A stretch of DNA of 64,000 nucleotides, taken from JACRCT01 sp049841135. Its GTDB lineage: Bacteria > Myxococcota > Myxococcia > Myxococcales > UBA5297. The stretch lies in assembly GCA_049841135.1 (NCBI GenBank), contig JASGHK010000005.1, positions 2,356,001-2,420,000 of the forward strand. The letters run 5' to 3'. A program made the translations under genes and the position numbers. Within the stretch, counting starts at the first letter, position 1. Each line of letters opens with the position of its first letter. The notes under the pieces were generated by a model that saw nothing but the letters and a program-made list of their open reading frames with translations, searched no databases and was not told where the DNA came from. Shown piece after piece: positions 29,346 through 36,301 of the stretch.

Positions 29346-30495
29346 ATGGACAGGCGAACTGGTCTTGGTGCAGGGCTCGCGCTCTCGCTTTGCGTCTTCG
29401 TGGTGTCGCTCGCGCCGGTCGCGGGCTGTTCGGGCGGGGCCAAGCTGTGCACCCCGGGCCAGCAGAATCTCCTGCGCCTGCCCCGGCGGCATTCAGGGCG
29501 CCCAGGCCTGCAACGCCGAGGGCTCAGGCTACGAGGCCTGCACCGGTTGCCCCACGGGCTCTGCCGACGCGCAGACGGGCACTTCGCCCGACGCCCAGGC
29601 GACGACCGAAGATGCGGGCGTGGCGACCTCGGGCGACACCGGAGTCGGCTCCCCGGACATCGGTCCGATCAAGACCACCATCAGCGACATCACCACCGGA
29701 ACGGTGGGCGTCGGGGTCAACGTGAACCTGGAAGGCGTGGTGGCCATGAGCCGCAAGTTCCTTGTCTCGCTGACCATAAGCACCAACAGCTGCCTGTGGG
29801 GCGTGTTCGTCTCCGCACCGGGGCTGACCGAGACCGCGGCGAACACCGGCATCCTCGTCGCCTCGTACGGGACTCCGGCCACGATCCCGCCCGGCGGCAC
29901 CAAGGCGTACTGCCCGATTCCGCCCCAGACGCCCGCGGGCGACGCCATCCCCGAAGACGTCAAGCCAGGCGACGTCCTCAACGTCGTGGGCAAGACGGCC
30001 TACTACCTTCCCGCCAGCTGCGCCTCGAGCGGCGGCAGCTCGGTCTCCGGGTTCCAGGTCTCCGCGGCGACGCAGGCCACCAAGGTGGGCACCGCGCCTC
30101 TGCCTGCCCCGCACGTCTTGAGCGGCGCCGAGATCGCCCAGCTGGCGGCCCAGAGCGACAAGGCCTTCCACGATGCCTGGGGCGGGGTGAAGGTTCGGGT
30201 GGAGAACGTCACCTCGGTGCCCCAGAGCGGGGCCTTCACCGACACCTACGGCGCGTTCTACGTGAGCGGCGACAACCTCCGGGTCGGCAGCAAGGTCTTC
30301 TACCAGGGCCTGCTCAAGGCGACCGACCCATGCCGCGCGGGCGTTTCGCAGCCCAATCCGGCCACGACGTTCACCCGGGTCGACGGCTTCGCGTACCTCG
30401 ACTTCTGCACTTGGTCGCTCGAGCCCAACGACAAGTGCGCCGACCTCGTCCCGCCGAGCAGCGACTGCGCCAGCGCCACGGCCTGCGTGCAGTAG
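29346..30495 (+). CDS. Cys-containing secreted lipoprotein, frameshifted
   Basis: ATG 29346 has GAGGAGG upstream. It encodes a lipoprotein signal (VVSLAPVAGC) followed by SGGAKLCTPGQQNL. The frame then shifts near 29471, where one extra C would make CACPGGIQGAQ, a block common in myxobacterial lipoproteins that reads CTPGxxxxCACPGG...GYxxCxxC. An Asp/Thr/Gly-rich linker follows, then a beta-rich domain with a NTDTYGAFYVSGD-like stretch. With the base removed it has about 382 residues. The body looks like an all-beta extracytoplasmic domain of unknown function. A short heptamer repeat lies 10 bases after the stop. Confidence 0.7.
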
Positions 30496-30505
30496 TGTTG
30501 CCGAA

Positions 30506-30536
30506 GGGCTTCGGGCTTTGGACTTCGGGCTTCGGG
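30506..30536 (+). repeat. Short heptanucleotide repeat block (four GGGCTTC-type units)
   Basis: Units GGGCTTC, GGGCTTT, GGACTTC and GGGCTTC follow each other at 30506-30533, with a trailing GGG. The complement is GAAGCCC, the same unit as the large array at 38541-38722. The block sits just after the stop of the lipoprotein at 29346, so it is intergenic and close to a transcript end. Confidence 0.75.
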
Positions 30537-30746
30537 TACTGCACCGGGAGGCATGAGCCGAAGCCAGGGGGCCGGGAGCCGCAAGCCCCGGCACAGCTGC
30601 CATTCCGTTCCACTGCAGGCCGGCTGCGCAGGTGATGGCGGCCAAGGTCTCGGTGTCGACGGCGGCGGTGCAGCTCCACCGGCTGCCGACCTCTTCGGGC
30701 CGTCACCCGCTATCATGGCGAGGCTGGGGCCGGCTGAGGGGATTCC

Positions 30747-31259
30747 ATGAAGACGATGTTCTGGTCGTTCGGGGCCATGGCACTGCTGCTCGGCTGTTCG
30801 GGGACCCACGAGGAGCTGCTCCAGGAGGCGCGGGGGCGTTGGGACGCCGCGGCGCACAAGTACCTCTACGCTTGCGACGTCGCGCAGACCGACTGTGGAG
30901 AGTGCATCCGGTTCCCCTCGGAGCAAGCGCTGCAGGGGCACCTTGCCGCGCGCGAGCCGTTCGCCCTCCAGGTCGTGACGGAAGACCAGGGGTTCGGCGT
31001 GAAGACCGACTTCTACTTCGTGGAGGCCGACGGCACCGGCGCAAGCTACCGGCGTATGACCTGCGACACCTCCTTCCCCGGCAAGACCTGCGGGTGGACG
31101 CGAACCGAGCTCGGGGGGATCCGGTTCGAGCCGGAGGTGGTGCAACAACGCCAGTACGTCGCGCTCCTGGCGACCTACTCGTACGACGGCCTGGAGCGGA
31201 CCCTCCACGCCTTGCTGCCCGCGAGTGAAGCGACTTGCCAGCCGACCGATTCGCAGTGA
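30747..31259 (+). CDS. Small lipoprotein of unknown function
   Basis: ATG 30747 follows GAGGGG. The 170-residue product has a lipoprotein signal (AMALLLGC at residues 10-17). The mature part holds five Cys (ACDVAQTDCGEC, MTCDTSFPGKTCGW) and a central beta-rich stretch (FALQVVTEDQGFGVKTDFYFV, then RYVALLATYSYDG-like). I recognise no family. It is a stand-alone gene on the plus strand. Confidence 0.68.
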   Translation: MKTMFWSFGAMALLLGCSGTHEELLQEARGRWDAAAHKYLYACDVAQTDCGECIRFPSEQALQGHLAAREPFALQVVTEDQGFGVKTDFYFVEADGTGASYRRMTCDTSFPGKTCGWTRTELGGIRFEPEVVQQRQYVALLATYSYDGLERTLHALLPASEATCQPTDSQ

Positions 31260-31438
31260 CGACCGCGCGCAGTTGCCAAGAGTCCAGCCGGCGCTCCATT
31301 CCGGCGCTCCGCCGCCCACAGGTCTTGCTGAGGACCCCATTTTTCCTTGGCGCCTTCCCTGGCGCGCACGCAGTTCTAAGGCGTCGGCGCCTTCCTGCTG
31401 GCAGCGAGGGCGGGGCTTCGTCCAAGGAGCGATGAACG

Positions 31439-32089
31439 ATGGCAAAGGTACGAGTCGCGGCGTTTGGGGTCTCTCTCGATGGCTATGGCGCAGGTCCCGA
31501 CCAGAGCCTCGAGAATCCACTCGGCGTCGGCTTTCCCGAAGTCATGGGCTGGGTCTTCCCGACGCGCTTCTTCCGCACCATGCACGGCGGCCAGAAGGAT
31601 GGCGAGACCGGCGTCGACAACACCTGGGCCGAGAAGAGCTTCGTCGACGTCGGCTCCTGGATCCTGGGACGCAACATGTTCGGCCCGGTGCGCGGCGCGT
31701 GGCCCGATGACCGCTGGAAGGGCTGGTGGGGCGAAGAGCCGCCCTATCACTGCCAGGTCTTCGTCTTGACGCACCACACGCGCCCGGCGCTGCGCATGAA
31801 GGGTGGGACGGACTTTCACTTCGTCACCGGCGGAATCCACGAGGCGCTGGCGCGGGCGAAGGAGGCCGCGGCCGGCCGCGACGTGCGCATCGGCGGCGGC
31901 GTGGCCACCGTGCGCCAGTACCTGCAGGCGCGGCTCATCGACGAGCTGCACCTGGCGCATCGGCCGGTGTTGATGGGCCGCGGCGAGAACCTGTACCAGG
32001 GGCTGGACCTGCGCGCGCTGGGCTACGAGGTGGCGGAGTCCGCCGCGGGCGAGCGCGCCACGCACCTGCTGGTGCGCCGCGCTCGCTGA
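31439..32089 (+). CDS. Dihydrofolate reductase/RibD_C-family protein
   Basis: ATG 31439 follows AAGGAG (31424-31429) at nine bases; the ATG seven bases earlier is in another frame. The 216-residue product has the RibD_C/DHFR-like fold: VRVAAFGVSLDGYGAG at the start, SWILGRNMFGPVRG, QVFVLTHHTRPAL, FHFVTGGIHEALARAKEAA, then the NADPH-binding VRIGGGVATVRQYLQARLID and HLAHRPVLMGRGENLY. These YyaP/YwjB-like proteins are cytosolic NAD(P)H-dependent reductases. The substrate of this single-domain type is generally unproven. No partner gene is adjacent. Confidence 0.87.
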   Translation: MAKVRVAAFGVSLDGYGAGPDQSLENPLGVGFPEVMGWVFPTRFFRTMHGGQKDGETGVDNTWAEKSFVDVGSWILGRNMFGPVRGAWPDDRWKGWWGEEPPYHCQVFVLTHHTRPALRMKGGTDFHFVTGGIHEALARAKEAAAGRDVRIGGGVATVRQYLQARLIDELHLAHRPVLMGRGENLYQGLDLRALGYEVAESAAGERATHLLVRRAR

Positions 32090-32295
32090 GGCCTCTCCGC
32101 GCGGTGGGTCGCTCCTCGCGCCGCCTGCTGTAAGTCTTCACCCTGCGCGTGGTCGTGGACTGGCAGGTCTACCGGCACCTGGCGGTTTCGGTCGGGATCA
32201 GCGCCAACGAGCGGTCAACTTCAGCGATCAGGACCACGACGTCGCCCACACTGGCCACCAGTCCCCCAGTCCCCTCGACGGTTGCGGAGGTGCGC

Positions 32296-32490
32296 CTACT
32301 CCTCCGCGAAGGTCGCTTTCACCCGGCAGAGCTGAAGCGACGAGCCGATTGCTCGCCCGCGCTCCAGCTTGAAGATCTTGCCCAGTACCGAGATGTACTG
32401 GAGTCCCAGGGCGGCGGCCCGGTCAGCCACTGCGGCGAGGAGGCCCTCGCCGACCAGGACATCCGCGCTCTTCAAGGTGAGAGTGATCAT
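32296..32490 (-). CDS. Small hypothetical protein
   Basis: This 64-residue frame starts at ATG 32490 (preceded by AAAGGGGGT ten bases upstream). It reads MITLTLKSADVLVGEGLLA to CRVKATFAEE. Its codons favour G/C in the third position about as strongly as known genes here, which supports real coding. The ATG overlaps the stop of the preceding frame at 32487 by four bases (ATGA). I recognise no family and no membrane segment. Confidence 0.5.
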   Translation of the reverse strand: MITLTLKSADVLVGEGLLAAVADRAAALGLQYISVLGKIFKLERGRAIGSSLQLCRVKATFAEE

Positions 32491-33102
32491 CGGTCGTGTA
32501 CCCCCTTTAGTAGGGCCTGAGCCGCTTGCTCGGCCTCTTTCCTTTTGTCCCGTTCCGCGCCACGAAGGTCGTGGGCGCAGTGCTCCTTCCGGTCGTCCTC
32601 GTCCTTCTGCCAATAGCCCCAGGCGATCCTCGTAGCGAGCTGCCTTTGGTGCCTGATGTTCACGTTTGCTCCCAGGCGCCTGCGAAGAGGCTGGGCAGCG
32701 ACACGTTGAGAGCGCGTTACTCCAGGCTGGCGGGTTGGCCTGCATTCAAGCTGTGGATGCAGAGCCTTCAGTGCCGAAAGTGCGACGCCGCCAATGGGGT
32801 CTTGCATCCGCACCTGCTTTCTTCTCCGGTGGCGCTCGCTCGCCTCAGGCCCTTCCAGCAGCTTCCTCTCCAGGTTGCGCGCGCCGCGTGGCCTCCTTCT
32901 CCTTCTGCCACTCGATTCGCGCCACCTCCCTCGTCCGCTTCTTGTCCTGAATGCCCCCCGTCCTCATCGCTGCCGCGCTGCGCACCCCAGGCTTGAGCGT
33001 CCTCGGCCGGCAGGTCGCCTGCTCCAAGGTGTGGACGAATCTGCCGACGGCCTGGGTCTCACCGGGCGTGCCCACCCCGGCGGGCCTGCCCTGACCGCGC
33101 AC
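32487..33102 (-). pseudogene. Lys/Arg-rich fragment of an unrecognised gene, frameshifted
   Basis: Two minus-strand frames read as one protein if one base is removed near 32859-32866 (plus strand AGCTTCC). The first half has MRTGGIQDKKRTREVARIEW and QKEKEATRRA, the second ends GVHDR before a stop that overlaps the next ATG. The composition is very charged (EHCAHDLRGAERDKRKEAEQ), and third-position GC is lower than in neighbouring genes, so it may be transferred or decayed. The true start could lie further upstream in the 33100-33290 region, which shows further broken frames. No domain is recognised. Confidence 0.35.
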
Positions 33103-33288
33103 CTGGTAGCGACGTTGGCGGGGCGCTGCAGGCGCGGCGCGAGCGCCGGATTCGCCGGCTGCTCAAGGACTCGGAGCTGCCCTCGGACAAGGAGGCTTTC
33201 AAGAGCTGCAAGTCGGTAGTTGTCGTTGGCCGAGGTTGACGCACGAGCTCCTCCGAAGCCGAAGCCGGCCGGAAGGTGCCGCGCACCG

Positions 33289-34524
33289 CTACCCGGCGAG
33301 GGTCGCGAGCAGACGCAGGAACGCGGAGTAGGCGTCCCCGTCACCCGCGGGGATCGGCGCCGAGAACAGCGGCCGGACCTCGCGCAGGACCACGCCTTCG
33401 CGTGCGAGCACGAAGTCGAACGCCAGCCTTGCCGTCCGCGCGTTGCCGTCCGCGAACGGGTGGAAGAAGCAGACATCGAGATACAGCCGCGCCGCCCGGC
33501 CCAGCAGCGGCACCGCCGCGTCGTCTGCATCGTCCAGGCAGCGCTCGAAGCGCTGACGCAGGTCCTGCGAGAAGCCGTAGCGCTCGGCGCCGCCCTTGGC
33601 AAAGGCCTCCGTCGTGCGCATCGCTCCGCCGGAGTAGGTGGCGATGGCGTGGAGCTGCGCGATGAGCTCGAACGAGAGCAGAGCGCCCTGCTGCGCCCAC
33701 ATTCGCGCCGCGCCCAGCCCCTGCCGCATCCGCTCGGCGCGCTCCGAGCTGCGGGCGACGTCCACCGAGTCGATGAACCGCCGGTGCCCGTCCTCGCCGG
33801 ACTCGCCGGGCTTCGCCTGCGGCGCGGCGCTCCAGTCCACGCGGGCGCGCGCGGCTTGATGCGCCTCGAGCGAATCGGGCATCGCCACCGTCACGCGGGC
33901 CTTCGCCTTCTCGGCGATCCCCAGCCCGGTCCTCTCTCGCTCCTCGGCCGTCGGCGCGACCCAGCTCTGGAACGTCGTCGACAGGCCCAGCGACACCGCC
34001 TCGGCGGCATCGGCCGGGCTCATCCCGTGACGCTGGAGGTACCAGCCCAGCACCTGCTCGGCGTGCTGGTACCAGGCGTCTTCGGCCCCCGTCGCCTGGG
34101 CGACGACGTCGAGGATGCGGGTGACGGCGCGCGCGAGCATCCCCTCGACGTCCCCCTTGCGAGGGGCGAGCTCGTCGAAGAGCGCGGCGAGCTGCTCGAG
34201 CCAGCGGCGCCACTCGTGGAGCCCGCGCGCCGACTTCTCCGCGGTCTGGGCGGGCGTGCCGCGCATCGAGTGCGGCACGCAGCACCAGGAGCGCACGACA
34301 CCGCCGCTGCTGCCTTCGCCGATCGAGAAGGCCCAGCCGCACGACCAGGCCCCGTGGCGCTCGGCGAACTTCGCGGTGATGCCGAGGACCGCCGCCTCGC
34401 CGCCCAATCCGCTCAGGACCTCCAGGGCGAGCAAGCGATCGGCCTCCACGGCGGAGTCACCCTCGGGGAAGGGCCATCGCGCGGGGTCCACCTCGCTCCA
34501 CCGGAGCTCAATGACGCTGGTCAT
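33289..34524 (-). CDS. Fic-domain protein with altered Fic motif
   Basis: This 411-residue protein has an N-terminal helical region of unknown type and a Fic domain at about 285-411 with TYSGGAMRTTEAFAKG and the core HPFADGNARTAR (His355). Canonical Fic enzymes use HxFx(D/E)GNGRxxR to move AMP or other groups onto Ser/Thr/Tyr. Here the third Gly of the core is Ala (GNA instead of GNG), while the catalytic His and the final Arg remain. The start ATG follows GGACATGACCAG after a short leader fragment at 34530-34634. It may be a toxin, an effector or a housekeeping regulator; no antitoxin gene is adjacent. Fairly confident in the fold, less in activity. Confidence 0.78.
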   Translation of the reverse strand: MTSVIELRWSEVDPARWPFPEGDSAVEADRLLALEVLSGLGGEAAVLGITAKFAERHGAWSCGWAFSIGEGSSGGVVRSWCCVPHSMRGTPAQTAEKSARGLHEWRRWLEQLAALFDELAPRKGDVEGMLARAVTRILDVVAQATGAEDAWYQHAEQVLGWYLQRHGMSPADAAEAVSLGLSTTFQSWVAPTAEERERTGLGIAEKAKARVTVAMPDSLEAHQAARARVDWSAAPQAKPGESGEDGHRRFIDSVDVARSSERAERMRQGLGAARMWAQQGALLSFELIAQLHAIATYSGGAMRTTEAFAKGGAERYGFSQDLRQRFERCLDDADDAAVPLLGRAARLYLDVCFFHPFADGNARTARLAFDFVLAREGVVLREVRPLFSAPIPAGDGDAYSAFLRLLATLAG

Positions 34525-34529
34525 GTCCG

Positions 34530-34634
34530 TCAGCCCTTCTTGGCTGGACCGAGCCCCGCTCCGGCGAGCCCGCTCCCCCGCGGCACAGGGGACTCCTCGG
34601 GGGAAAGCCGTTCACCACGCTCGAGCAGGGACAT
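34530..34634 (-). pseudogene. Truncated 5' end of a WD40-like gene (paralogue of 53777)
   Basis: The 34-codon frame reads MSLLERGERLSPEESPVP, very close to MSLLEIGELLPPEESPVQ at the start of the gene at 53777, and DNA similarity extends upstream through the ribosome-site region (GGGGGATGATGGC here, GGAGGATGATGTC there). Here similarity ends after about 20 codons, the frame stops at 34530, and the Fic gene starts five bases later. It is best read as the remnant of a duplicated gene. Confidence 0.6.
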
Positions 34635-34871
34635 GCCGCCATCATCCCCCATCGCGCGCCGGGGTGGCGGGTCCAGAGAGTGGGCCCGACGCGAGGGGTA
34701 GGCTGGAGACGACGAGCGCGGCGGAACGGAGTGCACGAGGAGCGAGTGCAGCGGCGGCCGCGGATGCCCTGGCGCTCGCAGCGTCTGCACCCGGCCTGAC
34801 CGAGACGTTCGGCCAGGCGCCGTTCGCATCCACGGGGGCTGCAGCGTCGGCATCCTGAAGTCGATGACTGC

Positions 34872-35943
34872 TCAGGGACGGTCGGGCGTCTTCTCCCCGT
34901 TCGGCTTCTCTTCCACGGGGGCGATCATGAGCACCGTGCGGATGACCTTGGACTCTCCGTCCTCGTTCCGATGCCCCATGGTCGAGCAGTCGACCGTCTC
35001 GTGCACCACGTCGAAGACGAAGGCGAGGGCGGAGCCGTCCGGAGACAGCGCCATCAGGGTGGGGCAGCGGGCGATGAACCACTCTCTCGTCCCCACGGGC
35101 ACGTCGGAGCCCTCGGCCTTGTCACAGTCGCGGCTCCACGATGGGAGCTCCGACTCGTACGAGAGACCGAGCTCCGAAAGGTCCAGGCTCCGGCCCTCGA
35201 GTATGAGGACGCACGTCTTGGTGTCCTCGCTGAGCTCCGCGTGCAGCCGCTTCGAGTCGCGATGGGGCGGGTGGCCGTCGCGCGGCTCCTTCTTGCCCCA
35301 CTTCTTGGTCTTGGGGTCGTAGCAACGCACCGGTGCGTGGGGCGCCTTCCCGTCGCCCTGCACGACGCACAGCGCGCCAGCGCTCCAGTAAACGAGGGCC
35401 GGGTCCGACGACACCACGGTTCCGAGGCGGGTCGGCTGGCCGAAGACGAAGGGCCGCTCCCGGTCGCGCGCCTGTCGCTGCTCCAGGGCCTGCTCGCGCT
35501 GGGCTTCACGGACGCGTGCAGCGATGCGCCCGCGGATCTTCCTCGAGGCCTGCGACGCCCATCGGAAGGACCAGGACTGAGGACTTCGCCTTCGCCGCGG
35601 AGGCGTACAGCTCGAGCACCCTCTGCATCCAGGACTCCCACCACTGCCACTGCTCGAGCCGCTGCGCGACCCCGAGCGCGGGCGGCACCGAGGGCTCCGG
35701 AATCTCCAGCGTCAACTGGAGGGGCGAGCGCTGGAGCCGGAACGTGATCGGCGCGGGCCATCGCCCCGGCTCCTCGAGGAAGAGACGCGCCCGCTCCGCA
35801 TCACACTCGGCCTTCAATCCCCCGGCGATCTTCGCGAAGACGGCACCGTTCGCCGTCAGCAGCGTCTTCGGCTCGGCGGAGCTGTCGCGCACGACCTCGA
35901 AGGGGCAGGCGGTGAGCACCAAGGCGACAGTGAGGAGGAGCAT
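34872..35943 (-). CDS. Lipoprotein of unknown function, frameshifted
   Basis: The ATG at 35943 gives a lipoprotein signal MLLLTVALVLTAC. The frame runs to 35529-35531, where removal of one base from a CCC run gives PRRIAARVREAQREQALEQ, and the second half continues from RPFVFGQPTRLG to the stop at 34872. The joined protein is about 356 residues. The second half resembles a beta-propeller-like strand set (VVSSDPALVYWSAGALCVV, RSLDLSELGLSYESELPSW, SPDGSALAFVFDVVHE). It has three Cys. I recognise no family; it may be another surface protein. It lies 237 bases upstream of the leader remnant. Confidence 0.6.
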
Positions 35944-36071
35944 GTCGGTCTCCGCGACAAGGGGCGGGATGGCCACGGACGTCGAAGCGCCGGGCCTATT
36001 CATCCAGGCCCGTCGTCCTACACCCGGCGGAGCGCGCGAACCAGCGTCGGGCCCCGGACCCGGGCTGGCTC

Positions 36072-36178
36072 GGGCTTCGGGCTGCGGTCTTCGGGCTTCG
36101 GGTCAAGCCTCCTGGTTGCTGTGACCTAAGCCCTGATGCCTGGGCTCGGGCTTCGGGTCACGCCTCCTAGGTGCTGTG
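36072..36178 (+). repeat. GGGCTTC-type heptamer block and ~54-bp direct duplication left of the IS
   Basis: At 36072-36099 four heptamers (GGGCTTC, GGGCTGC, GGTCTTC, GGGCTTC) lie in the same order as the block at 30506-30533. A longer unit of the type CGGGCTTCGGGTCA, then GCCTCCT and GCTGTG, occurs twice (from about 36092 and about 36147), 54-55 bases apart. The orientation is opposite to the array at 38541-38722, on the other side of the IS. Confidence 0.6.
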
Positions 36179-36229
36179 CCCGTGCCCGAAGTCCCCCATT
36201 TTGATCGCCCCCTCAGCAATTTCAGGCAC

Positions 36230-36252
36230 TTAGCTCGCATTGTAGATACCGA
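36230..36252 (+). repeat. Left terminal inverted repeat of the IS
   Basis: TTAGCTCGCATTGTAGATAC followed by CGA; it matches the reverse complement of 38471-38494 with one gap and two or three mismatches. The start TTAGCTCGC is identical in both ends. Confidence 0.75.
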
Positions 36253-36301
36253 TTAGTGAATGATGTTGCAATGATTACTGCAAATATTGTAGACACCTAC
36301 C

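Noticed and set aside
32149..32520. Plus-strand frame of 123 codons
   Set aside because: It lies opposite the better supported small gene at 32296-32490, and has no ribosome site or family features.
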